Assembly: GCA_026399025.1 (NCBI GenBank)
Contig: JAPLRU010000009.1
Location: 1-34,141, forward strand
Source: Methylobacter sp.
Lineage (GTDB): Bacteria > Pseudomonadota > Gammaproteobacteria > Methylococcales > Methylomonadaceae
Direction of reading: 5' to 3'
DNA length: 34,141 nt
Shown here: positions 25,086 to 32,593 of the stretch, piece by piece
Layout: every line of letters begins with the position of its first letter
Numbering within the stretch: the stretch's first letter is position 1
Position numbers and translations under genes: made by a program
Notes under the pieces: model-generated
Seen by the model: the letters and a program-made list of their open reading frames with translations, nothing else
The model's database searches: none
What the model was told of the DNA's origin: nothing

Positions 25086-25853
25086 TTAAATAGCCATACT
25101 CACTGTTACTTGAGACAGTGCTTCTATGGATTCAAGACTAACCTTAATATCATCGTTCAGTACCGATTGTCCTTTCGATAGCTTATCAAGCTGTTTTTGT
25201 AACTCAGCTTTGGCAACCTTATCTAATTCATGCGATTTTATTCCATCACCCAACACGCCACTGTAACGTTGAAGATAATGCACCAGTTCCTCTAAATGCT
25301 TGTCTATGTTGGGTTGAAACTCTGCACTTAAATAATCAAGCGTTTGATTAGAAAGTTGGCGCTCCTGATTTTTTAAGTGCGAAAGGATTTGGTCTCTAAT
25401 TCTCTCAAGATCGACGCTATAGGTTACTTCTTGATATGAAATATCTTCTTTTCCCCAGTCCTTTGTACCAATTTTTTCACAAACCCACCCCCAAACGCTT
25501 TTTTTATATCTTGAATTCTGTATTGTTTTGGTTTTTTCATGGCGATCAACCTCAAATAACATTGAGGTATCAATATCGGAGATAGTTAAGTTAATATTGG
25601 GTAGATTAAAATTTACTTCCACATCATCGTTACCTTTCAATTTTTCTTTAGCTTTTTCCAGAATATCAGCCACAACGGAGTTAATTTGTTGAGAAATATT
25701 TTGACTAGTTAATAGGATCAAATCATTGGTTATTGAATTGAGTTGATTGTCTGCAGTTTCAAAAATTTTTGTGATGTCATCCTCTATATTTTTGATTAAC
25801 TTATCAGCTCCATAGGCGCTACTAAAAACAATTTGGGGGGGAACTAGGATCAA
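25086..25853 (-). CDS. C-terminal part of the CrfC-like dynamin, in a different frame
   Basis: A frame of 255 codons from TTG 25853, rich in helices, with an inserted region KSVWGWVCEKIGTKDWG (about residues 119-135) like the C-terminal half of long bacterial dynamin-like GTPases. It has no P-loop. There is no credible own start: the only start-like codon before the conserved part is TTG 25853, upstream of the C7 run and without a ribosome site; the next Met is about 100 residues in. I take it as the 3' part of the same gene as 25822-27642, joined by removing one C from the run at 25835-25841. The joined protein would be 851 aa. Confidence 0.7.
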   Translation of the reverse strand: MILVPPQIVFSSAYGADKLIKNIEDDITKIFETADNQLNSITNDLILLTSQNISQQINSVVADILEKAKEKLKGNDDVEVNFNLPNINLTISDIDTSMLFEVDRHEKTKTIQNSRYKKSVWGWVCEKIGTKDWGKEDISYQEVTYSVDLERIRDQILSHLKNQERQLSNQTLDYLSAEFQPNIDKHLEELVHYLQRYSGVLGDGIKSHELDKVAKAELQKQLDKLSKGQSVLNDDIKVSLESIEALSQVTVSMAI

Positions 25854-27642
25854 AAGTTTGACGGATTTTTTCTTCTTGCTTATGGCGATATTTTGTATTT
25901 TGGTTTTCTATTAATTGTGAAAATCCAACCCCCATCGCAAAGTCGCGAAGAAAATTTCTGAGATTATCTGCTTTCAGTGTTTCTAATGCCTTAATTACCA
26001 TTTGTTCTTGTAAAGCTGTCTCCATCATCTTGCCTTCGTCAAAGAACTTATCAATAATTTTACGGATATTAGTTTGTTGTGTCGCCATAACCCCGCTCAT
26101 ATCCTGCTCTAATACCGATAAAAACTTTGTTGTAGTCGAAAGAACGTCTTTCTTTACCTCTTCACAACGGTCAATATCGCTTTGAAAGTTGTGCATCATT
26201 TGCTGAATTTCACTGATATTCTTCGTCATTGCATTGGAACGAAGATTCAGCGTATTCGAAAATTCACGATTATATTCAGCAATTTTGCTAATTGCCGATT
26301 TCAAACTTATCTTTGCAGCATTTGTATGCGCTTCTTTGATTACTTTCTCAACAGGTTCGTCAAAAAAGCTTTTCCCCCAAAGCTTTTCAATACGTTTTTT
26401 AACTTTAGCAATATCGTTAATATCTTCCTCGTCCCAGCCTTCCCCAAACGCTTTTATTGCAAAATCCACAACCCACGGCTCTTGCTCGCAAGAGGGTAAT
26501 TTGTCATTTTGAACTAAGTATCCTTTTGCTCTATTAGCTAAATAGGCAAGATAGGAAGATACGGGGAAAACTTGTGTTGCTTCGACCTTACCTTCCATCA
26601 AATTACCTGCAACGTAGTTTTTAACTTCGTCTATTTTCATGCAGTTTGTATTCCACATGTCATATTTATTAACGATAACATAAAGGCGATCTTTAGATAG
26701 ATAGCTGTCTATTGCAGCTAATTGTTCACGCACATTTTGATCTGCTTCAGTCCGCATTTGCGTAAAATCTGTAACCAGCAAAACAGCAGATGCTTTCTCA
26801 AGTTGTGTTTTAAACACACGCCGTAAAGCCTCACTCTGACCAAACTCATTAGGTCCCGGTGTATCCAAAATAGCTAAGCTACCCTGAGCCATGCCTTGAT
26901 TGTCTTTTAAATGACAAAACTCCACTTCAATCACCGGCAAGTCATCCAAATTTTCATATTCAGAATAAGGCGGCAAAATGTTGATTATTTCATCCTTTGC
27001 CAAACGCATAATGTCATTGAGATGTCTTAGAAACTCAAAAATAGCTTCTTGACCTTCATACTCGGTTTCAAATGTGTAGCCACCTTGTTGCACAAGTTGA
27101 GCAATTAGCGTTTTACCATCTTCAATACCCTGTAAATCGATTTTATCCTTTTCATCGGAGTCCAATTGTTTCAGTTTTGCGGCAACATTTTTACTTAACG
27201 CAAGTAAAGGTTGGATTTTGTTAATAGTTAAAACAGGCTGTATTTGCCCATGTTTATTACGGATTAGCGTCGGTAATGTGGTCATGGCTGTTTCACGATT
27301 AGGTAAAATCTCCATACCCACAATAGCGTTAATGGTTGTTGACTTACCTGCTTTCATCGTGCCAATAACAGCTAAAACCATTTCGAGCTTATCGAGCTTT
27401 TGCCGTTCATTTTCAAGATGCCCCACCCATTCTTCAATTTCTTTAATACCAATCGTTTTTTCTTTTTGGCTCGTACCTGAATTTAAGAAATTATTGATTT
27501 TTAATGCTTTAGTTAAGGTATCTGCCTGTAAACAGAGTATCCGTGTTGTCTCTTCGCTTAAAAGATCTAATGTATTACTGGTCATTATTTTTAATCGTTC
27601 CGTAAATAAAGGTAAGTTGAGTTGAAAGTATTTTTTATCCAT
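25822..27642 (-). CDS. CrfC/YjdA-like dynamin-family GTPase (N-terminal part)
   Basis: 606 codons of a large dynamin-like GTPase: P-loop GTMKAGKSTT (94-103), switch I threonines in AMTTLPTLIRN (119-129), G3 ILDTPGPNEFG (about 253-263) and G4 VNKYD (about 323-327). Matches to E. coli CrfC (RdcA) include AGKSTTINAIVG, LPNR and YLANRA. Helical stalk-like sequence follows. The N-terminus has QLNLPLF (7-13), a beta-clamp-binding motif; CrfC is reported to bind the replication clamp. The frame ends shortly after a C7 run at 25835-25841 and the protein continues in another frame. ATG 27642 lacks a strong ribosome site; ATG 27585 (Met20) would remove the motif. Dynamins remodel membranes or tether DNA. 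Confidence 0.87.
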   Translation of the reverse strand: MDKKYFQLNLPLFTERLKIMTSNTLDLLSEETTRILCLQADTLTKALKINNFLNSGTSQKEKTIGIKEIEEWVGHLENERQKLDKLEMVLAVIGTMKAGKSTTINAIVGMEILPNRETAMTTLPTLIRNKHGQIQPVLTINKIQPLLALSKNVAAKLKQLDSDEKDKIDLQGIEDGKTLIAQLVQQGGYTFETEYEGQEAIFEFLRHLNDIMRLAKDEIINILPPYSEYENLDDLPVIEVEFCHLKDNQGMAQGSLAILDTPGPNEFGQSEALRRVFKTQLEKASAVLLVTDFTQMRTEADQNVREQLAAIDSYLSKDRLYVIVNKYDMWNTNCMKIDEVKNYVAGNLMEGKVEATQVFPVSSYLAYLANRAKGYLVQNDKLPSCEQEPWVVDFAIKAFGEGWDEEDINDIAKVKKRIEKLWGKSFFDEPVEKVIKEAHTNAAKISLKSAISKIAEYNREFSNTLNLRSNAMTKNISEIQQMMHNFQSDIDRCEEVKKDVLSTTTKFLSVLEQDMSGVMATQQTNIRKIIDKFFDEGKMMETALQEQMVIKALETLKADNLRNFLRDFAMGVGFSQLIENQNTKYRHKQEEKIRQTFDPSSPPNCF

Positions 27643-28012
27643 TTATCAATACCCAAATCGAAGTGAGGGGCAATACATTGTTATCATAAGGCTTAGAATC
27701 AAGCGGCTACCCTAACTTGCTTATGGTATGGCCATTAATTAATATGAGTGACACCAAGAAGTTCATTAGAATCTATGATCCAATCTGAGTCAACAAAAAG
27801 AGCCAATTAATTACGTTAGATTCGATCTATGTTAATTGGGTGCTTGATTGTAGAAAATAAACAATCCGGTTCTATTCTGGGGTAAGAGGCTGCGGTCTTC
27901 TTCCGGTCTTTTCCGGCTTTTGACGGTCAAATTGAAAAGTAAACGATGTGGCAGAGGCTTGAAGTGGACAGGATGATGCAAAAGCAAACAGGTGATAGTG
28001 GCTGTTTCAGGT
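27643..28012. other. Gene-free region between dynamin operon and attR
   Basis: About 370 bp, AT-rich near the operon and G-rich near the repeat. It must contain the promoter of the minus-strand operon, but I see no convincing -35/-10 pair. A TCTTCCGGTC/TTTTCCGGCT direct repeat at 27898-27919 could be an integrase arm site. No gene is supported. Confidence 0.5.
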
Positions 28013-28097
28013 ACTGTTAATCATTAGGTCGGCGGTTCGAGCCCGTCCGGGGGAGCCAAATAAATCAAGCCCTTACAGCAATGTAAGGGCTTTTTTT
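28013..28097. repeat. attR: right direct repeat (tRNA-Asn 3' fragment and terminator)
   Basis: Starts ACTGTTAATCATTAGG, the tRNA-Asn anticodon arm, and continues through CCA and the terminator hairpin. The 5' half of the tRNA is absent, so this is not a functional tRNA gene. It marks the right end of the island. Confidence 0.9.
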
Positions 28098-28306
28098 ATG
28101 CCTGACGTTTGATAAATATGCTTTTGGTCTGGGTAATGGTCTGGGTTACGTCAATAGCTGTAAATTATTTGCCGGGCTAAATAATCCGCACTCGCTAGCA
28201 ATCATCTCCATAAAAAGCCGCCCGACGGATAGTGCTACGGCTAATTATGGCGGTTTTAGATGCTTCCATCTCTATTGTTGGAATCAACATTATTTATTTT
28301 GCCATC

Positions 28307-29275
28307 ATGCCCCCTAGAATCCCCCAACATCAAAAAGTTATAAACTATTTAAAGGCCAACCCACTGATTCGCTTTGCCGCCAAGGAAATCGCAAAAGCTA
28401 TCGTTGACCAATATCCAGAAGACTATATTGAAAAGCGCCAAAATCCCCGCTTTACTGACGACAAGGCTTTCTTGTCACAAATTGTTGCTGAAATAGGGGC
28501 GCAAAAAGGCGCAATTTTAAAAGCTAATTCCCATGTTTTTTGGCAAGACAAACCTCGCCCCCGTATTTACTGGTACAACCCTGATGCAATTCGATCGCAA
28601 ACAACAGTAGATAACGTTCCAGAAGATGAAGATATAACCGACGAAGAACAAAATTTAATTGAAACATGCAGCACAGCAAACAGCTTTGTTTTAAGCGAAC
28701 AACAACTTTATCCGTTATTGGTTGAATATTTAAAGTCAGACCTTTCTTTATTTTGCCAGCGGATTGATGAAAAACGCTCTAAAAATCTACGCGGAAATGG
28801 AGGCAATCAGTGGTTGCATCCTGATATTGTCGCTATGCAACCTGTTGATAAAGGCTGGAATGATTTAGTAAGAACCTGCGTACAGCAAGGCGGAGGGCAA
28901 AGCGTAAGGCTATGGTCATTTGAAGTAAAGAAAGAACTCAATAGCTCTAATGTCAGAAAATGTTTTTTTCAAGCGGTAAGTAATTCTAGCTGGGCAAATG
29001 AAGGGTATTTAGTGACCATGCTTTTAACCGACAACAATGTTGAACAAGAATTACGCATGTTATCAGCACTACACGGTATTGGCGTTATTTTACTTAATGC
29101 AGAAAATCCATCAGAAAGTGAAATTTTGCTACCGGCAATTGCCAGACCTGAAATTGACTGGCAATCCGTAAATAGAATCGTAGTAGAAAACGAAGACTTT
29201 AGAGACTTTGTGGAACTGGTTTCTACTTATTATCAGACAGGGCGAATTCGCAGTAAAGATTGGAATAAAGTTTAA
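28307..29275 (+). CDS. HrgA-like (COG2958) protein, possible restriction-type nuclease
   Basis: A 322-aa protein resembling HrgA, known from Helicobacter as a restriction-locus-linked gene. The N-terminal part (HQKVINYLKANPLIRFAAKEIAKAI) is winged-helix-like. The C-terminal part (about 145-310) carries LSEQQLYPLLVEYL, WLHPDIVAMQ, VRLWSFEVKKEL and CFFQAVSNSSWANEGYLV, which matches the restriction-endonuclease-like pattern D-x(n)-E-x-K (here FEVKKEL). Start at ATG 28307 is preferred because the GTG 28232 extension is hydrophobic and unlike the family. It begins 210 bp outside attR, so it lies in host DNA or another element. Actual nuclease activity is not shown by sequence alone. Confidence 0.75.
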   Translation: MPPRIPQHQKVINYLKANPLIRFAAKEIAKAIVDQYPEDYIEKRQNPRFTDDKAFLSQIVAEIGAQKGAILKANSHVFWQDKPRPRIYWYNPDAIRSQTTVDNVPEDEDITDEEQNLIETCSTANSFVLSEQQLYPLLVEYLKSDLSLFCQRIDEKRSKNLRGNGGNQWLHPDIVAMQPVDKGWNDLVRTCVQQGGGQSVRLWSFEVKKELNSSNVRKCFFQAVSNSSWANEGYLVTMLLTDNNVEQELRMLSALHGIGVILLNAENPSESEILLPAIARPEIDWQSVNRIVVENEDFRDFVELVSTYYQTGRIRSKDWNKV

Positions 29276-29379
29276 AAGTGCGCCGCAAAACGCGGGGCGT
29301 GAATAAATCGTGTAAACGTTTATTTTCAGAGCCGGACAATAGGCGACTTAAGGAGAGTTTGCTGTCCATTTCAAAACGC

Positions 29380-29946
29380 TTAGATCAGCTCAATATAAGC
29401 CCTTAATGCCGATACCGTTTGCGGTAGCTGTTGCTTTTGCAGTATCGCTAAAAACTCATCTTTTGCTTTCGGTGGATTCTTCAATGATTCGCGTTGTCTT
29501 TTGATTGCACCACAAGCAATCGCCGGGGCTAAGTCTATTTGGCTATAAACAAATTCATCAGGATGTATTGCTTCAATACCATAGGTTGATAAAACGTCGC
29601 CGGGAAAATCTTTTAAATTGAACGTGACAATAGCATTCGCACCGGCTTTAATCGCGGCAGCTAAAACATGCCAGTCGTCTGGATCGGGTAACACTAACGC
29701 ATTAATTAATTCTTCATAGCCGAACACCTTGGCATCACGCACACTGGCATCCATTAAATCGCGCGTTCTTTCTAAGATTCTCCTGTCGTACTTATCCCGC
29801 CTTAATAACGCGTCAATCCATTCATCGTGGATCTGATCTGTCCACCGGGCCTTAAACAAATCGGTTAAAGCCAGCTGCATTAGCAGATCCCTTAAAGGTG
29901 CGGGATACAAAACACAAGCATCATAAATAACCGAAAACTTCACCAC
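29380..29946 (-). CDS. PIN-domain toxin of a PIN/HTH pair
   Basis: A 188-aa PIN-domain protein with Asp9 in VIYDACVLYPAPLRDLL, the central DPDDWHVLAAAI and the TFNLKDFP motif carrying the later acidic residues. This longer PIN subgroup is usually paired with a helix-turn-helix antitoxin, as here. Its C-terminal 60 residues extend beyond the PIN core (NPPKAKDEFLAILQKQQLP). The start overlaps the antitoxin stop by one base, implying coupled translation. Expected role: Mg-dependent ribonuclease toxin. Confidence 0.82.
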   Translation of the reverse strand: MVKFSVIYDACVLYPAPLRDLLMQLALTDLFKARWTDQIHDEWIDALLRRDKYDRRILERTRDLMDASVRDAKVFGYEELINALVLPDPDDWHVLAAAIKAGANAIVTFNLKDFPGDVLSTYGIEAIHPDEFVYSQIDLAPAIACGAIKRQRESLKNPPKAKDEFLAILQKQQLPQTVSALRAYIELI

Positions 29947-30401
29947 TATTCATAACCCATGCCCAGCTGTTGCGCTTGGGCGGCTAATTCATCCAGGGCT
30001 TTTAAACGATCTTCGTCTATACGTTGTTTATAGTCGAAAACATCTTTAGCCAGAACACGCCGATGCGTACCTACTTTTCTAAACGGAATTTTGCCTTGTT
30101 CCAACAACTCAACCAAATGAGGGCGGCTCACATTTAAAAGCTCTGCGGTTTCCTGCGTGGATAATTCAGCATGGATCGGCATAACCGTTATGGCGTTGCC
30201 TTTAGACATTTCCGTTAAGATGTCCAGCAACAGATTTATTGCATAGCCGGGTACGATTAGGTCGTCTGTATCGCTGTTATTACTGGCAATTTTTAAATGC
30301 AGGCGCTCATTATTAGCATATTTTGATAATGCCCGGCTGGTAATTTTAGCCTCTTCCGCTTCTTGCGGGGTGGGCAGGTGGACGATATTTGATAAAGCCA
30401 T
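29946..30401 (-). CDS. Helix-turn-helix (excisionase-type) antitoxin
   Basis: A 151-aa protein with a MerR/excisionase-like DNA-binding segment in the C-terminal half: LSTQETAELLNVSRPHLVELLEQGKIPFRKVGTHRRVLAKDV. The N-terminal half probably binds the PIN toxin or forms dimers. Gene order is antitoxin then toxin, with a one-base overlap. It should repress its own promoter, where repeated ATAAACGAA units occur (about 30444-30461). Confidence 0.8.
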   Translation of the reverse strand: MALSNIVHLPTPQEAEEAKITSRALSKYANNERLHLKIASNNSDTDDLIVPGYAINLLLDILTEMSKGNAITVMPIHAELSTQETAELLNVSRPHLVELLEQGKIPFRKVGTHRRVLAKDVFDYKQRIDEDRLKALDELAAQAQQLGMGYE

Positions 30402-30429
30402 TTTCGCTTACTCCGATTATTTATGTTTG

Positions 30430-30477
30430 ATGCTCATAATAACATAAACGAAATAAACGAAAATTATAGATGCTCAG
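30430..30477. promoter_or_regulatory. Repeats in the promoter region of the PIN/HTH pair
   Basis: Direct repeats GATGCTCA (twice) flank two copies of ATAAACGAA. They lie 30-75 bp before the antitoxin start and may be its operator. The spacing of a -35/-10 pair is not clear. Confidence 0.35.
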
Positions 30478-30531
30478 TAATAATTCTGCTTTAGCTGTTT
30501 ACTACAGGCAGCGAGTTAAATTCTAGTTTGC

Positions 30532-30920
30532 TTATGTGCAAAAATCCCGCATTAGCTCAAATAGTACCAAATAGCTATATTTTACTACTTCGTGATTGGT
30601 GCTGGTTGGGGGCAGTTCTCCATGCACCAACATACACCGCACTTGGTAAATAATTTCAATTAAACCCGTAAAAACCTTTTCCAAATCATTTGGGAAAACA
30701 AGGCCATCGCTTAAGATAATGCCGTTGATATTTGCTTTCAACTGCCCGTTATTTTTTTGAGCATTATGCAGAATTATGTTTGTGTAAGCGCTTGGATCTG
30801 TCTTTTTGTCAAAATCCAGCAACAGAAATTCAAACGTTAGTCTTTTAGAGTCATGAAATTTTGCAGGCTTAATATCTGCTTGTATTAAAGTTTTTGCCGT
30901 ATTTTTTTGTCGCCATCCTC
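30532..30920 (-). pseudogene. 3' fragment of a gene with HEPN-like RxxxxH motif, cut by an IS3 fragment
   Basis: About 120 codons of the C-terminus of a larger protein: FHDSKRLTFEFLLLDFDKK, then IIYQVRCMLVHGELPPTS and NHEVVKYSYLVLFELM. RCMLVH fits the Rx4-6H motif of HEPN ribonucleases and of Abi-like proteins. The apparent first residues (VQNAGGWRQ) come from the IS3 orfB sequence in another frame, so the true N-terminus has been lost. Function cannot be fixed from this piece. Confidence 0.6.
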
Positions 30921-31022
30921 CGGCATTCTGGACCACGCATAAAAGGCACTGGTGCTGACCAGCATGACTTTACATAACATGGTAACGGGGAAAGTCTTCT
31001 GTTGCTCTCGAATAAAGGCGTA
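30915..31022 (-). pseudogene. IS3-family OrfB N-terminal fragment
   Basis: Reads KYAFIREQQKTFPVTMLCKV and STSAFYAWSRMPED, the usual beginning of OrfB, then leaves the family. The DDE catalytic domain is absent. Confidence 0.72.
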
Positions 31023-31024
31023 TT

Positions 31025-31294
31025 TTATTGGAGTTCTTGCGCAAAGAAGACTGCGGCCTTTTTTAATATTTCGCGCTCCATCCGTAATTCAGCTAAATTC
31101 AAAACAGGCTTCTTGGTTGCGGATACCGTGGGGCCTTTTTCGGCTCTTACCCAACAGCCAATAGCACCCAGGGAAACGCCTAAATTATACGCAGCTTGCT
31201 TATGCGTATAGCCTTTTTCGTTGACTAACTTGGCAGCATCCTTCTTAAACTCAAGTGTATATTTGGGACGTTTATGTTTATTTTGTTCGCTCAT
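31025..31294 (-). CDS. IS3-family transposase OrfA
   Basis: An 89-aa protein with the OrfA helix-turn-helix: YTLEFKKDAAKLVNEKGYTHKQAAYNLGVSLGAIGCWVR, followed by the leucine-zipper part LAELRMEREILKKAAVFFAQE. It is complete. In intact elements OrfA and OrfB are fused by frameshifting to make the DDE transposase. OrfB sequence (KYAFIREQQKTFPVTMLCKV) follows in another frame but is cut after about 40 codons at 30915, so no active transposase is made here. Confidence 0.9.
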   Translation of the reverse strand: MSEQNKHKRPKYTLEFKKDAAKLVNEKGYTHKQAAYNLGVSLGAIGCWVRAEKGPTVSATKKPVLNLAELRMEREILKKAAVFFAQELQ

Positions 31295-31530
31295 TATTCA
31301 CCTCTGTTGACATTATAAATCTGTCTTTAGAAGTGTCCGGTTTTATTAAACCATTTCAATGCAAACCGTCATTCAACGCCAAACTCACCGGTAAATTGGG
31401 ATCGTAGCGATTTACTCCTACTTAAAAACCAAGCAGGACACATGGATTACCTGGTCAAAATTCGATCGGTACACCCCCCCTCTAAATGATCAATTTTCAA
31501 TCGGCGCCAACATAAATTGGTTCTAATGAG

Positions 31531-31563
31531 GAGCCGTGTGCATAAATAGCGCAAGCACGGTTC
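31531..31563 (+). ncRNA. Group II intron domain V relic
   Basis: GAGCCGTG at 31531-31538 pairs with CACGGTTC at 31556-31563, giving the conserved domain V hairpin with the AGC catalytic triad; the tip and bulge (CATAAATAGCGCAAG) are slightly altered. Downstream TGTGAGAGGCTTGG and GTCTACTCGAC (near 31699) resemble intron 3' ends. No reverse transcriptase gene and no 5' intron part are seen, so it is a remnant. The rest of 31361-32126 shows no gene. Confidence 0.68.
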
Positions 31564-32126
31564 TGTGAGAGGCTTGGTGACAATTGATGATGCACAGCAA
31601 AACTGCTTGCGATCACGTAGCAGCCGCGTGCGGCAAGGCGTACCATGAGAAAAAAAGATCAGCAGAGGGGTAGAGATGACTTCGTTGAAAGGAGCCGGTC
31701 TACTCGACCCTTAATTCACATTAAAGTAGATATAAATCAGAAAAGTTTGAACGTTTATCAGCAATATTTAGGCTAAGTTAACTTAGCGCCTTATGTGATT
31801 CCTGAGATTTTGTCTTGACTAGAGGGGCGAGAAAAGATGTCTTTCAGCAGATCAGGTCCGCCAACAGTTTGATTATTAAGGGTTAAAACAGCAAGAAAAA
31901 CGCAAGTGGTTATTCGTTGTTCTACAGAAGCCGGATTGCATCACACTACTTATCTATATACAAAGAACGCCACTTGGTTGAGTGCTTTTCAGTGAATATC
32001 AAATACGGCAAAATTCAGTCTTCTCGTGATCTGAAAAGCTGACCGGAAATTATAGGTGTTATTCGTTTCATAGCTTATTGAGCTGACATAAAACGTCAAC
32101 AGAATTTAGCATGTGACTAAAACATA

Positions 32127-32161
32127 AGTTTGACCCAAAAGCCAGATAAACTCTGGGTCAA
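32127..32161 (-). terminator. Hairpin after the cold-shock gene
   Basis: TTGACCCA (32128-32135) and TGGGTCAA (32154-32161) form a stem about 14 bp after the csp stop; on the minus strand only a weak T-rich tail follows. Confidence 0.5.
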
Positions 32162-32174
32162 CGAGATGAATTTA

Positions 32175-32384
32175 TTATGCTGGGGTTACATTTTCAGCTT
32201 GCGGGCCTTTTTGACCTTGAGTTACTTCCATAGTAACTTTTTGGCCTTCCTTTAAGGTTTTTCGGCCAGCGCCGTTAATTGCACTGTGGTGAACAAAAAC
32301 ATCTTTGCCACCTTCTTGTTCAATAAATCCAAAACCTTTTTCATCATTGAACCACTTAACGGTACCTACAACTTGCTCTGACAT
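32175..32384 (-). CDS. csp: Cold-shock-domain protein (CspA family)
   Basis: A 69-aa single cold-shock domain with RNP1 KGFGFIEQ and RNP2 VFVHHSAI, the two RNA-binding motifs, and [13 protein letters not shown] at the front. CspA-family proteins bind single-stranded RNA, melt hairpins and act in cold adaptation or in constant growth as CspC/CspE do. Length is exact for the family and the gene is intact. Its leader holds two hairpins, so expression is probably controlled at RNA level. Confidence 0.95.
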   Translation of the reverse strand: MSEQVVGTVKWFNDEKGFGFIEQEGGKDVFVHHSAINGAGRKTLKEGQKVTMEVTQGQKGPQAENVTPA

Positions 32385-32465
32385 ATCACACTCTTACTTA
32401 AAAATTCGCCAATTCTTATCGGCGTTACAAATCCCAGCTCTACAATAAAGCTGGCTCAAACTGCT
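32385..32465 (-). promoter_or_regulatory. Structured 5' leader of the cold-shock gene
   Basis: Two hairpins lie before the gene: CGCCGAT-AAGA-ATTGGCG (32407-32424 on the minus strand) and CCAGCT/AGCTGG (32434-32454). Csp mRNAs commonly carry thermosensing leaders. No confident promoter box is assigned. Confidence 0.45.
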
Positions 32466-32593
32466 AATTTAGATAAATGATAGCATCAAAGATATGGCCA
32501 GAGCAAAAAATTTTAACGCGTATTGTCAGGAACAAATAAGCTGCTTGCCCTTGCGATAAATAAATTGCGCAGTTTTCAAACTTAGGGCTTTCG

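Larger units (their letters stand above)
11259..28097. mobile_element. Genomic island integrated in tRNA-Asn (about 16.8 kb)
   Basis: The island is bounded by 85-bp direct repeats of the tRNA-Asn 3' half. Inside are a P4-like tyrosine integrase (17.2 kb), an AlpA-type regulator (14.4 kb), a prim-pol/helicase replication protein (19.2-21.8 kb), a WYL regulator, and cargo genes including a dynamin-YjcZ-patatin operon. No capsid, tail, portal, relaxase or type IV secretion genes are seen, so it fits a phage satellite or an integrative mobilizable/plasmid-like element. The integrase lies 6 kb from the nearest repeat, which is unusual and could mean that further DNA was inserted at the left end. 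Confidence 0.88.
30915..31360 (-). mobile_element. Truncated IS3-family insertion sequence
   Basis: Contains a full orfA (31025-31294) and only the first 35-40 codons of orfB, then stops at the HEPN-like gene fragment near 30915. The end before orfA probably lies close to 31354, where AAGTGTCCGGTTTTATTAAA occurs. The other end is lost, so the copy cannot move on its own. Confidence 0.75.

Noticed and set aside
25086-25853. Independent second dynamin partner gene (LeoB/LeoC style)
   Set aside because: It has no P-loop, no ribosome site and no proper start; a frameshifted C-terminal half explains it better, though this is not proved.
28013-28060. Second tRNA-Asn gene
   Set aside because: Only the 3' half is present; the acceptor 5' strand and D-arm are missing, so it is an attachment-site remnant.
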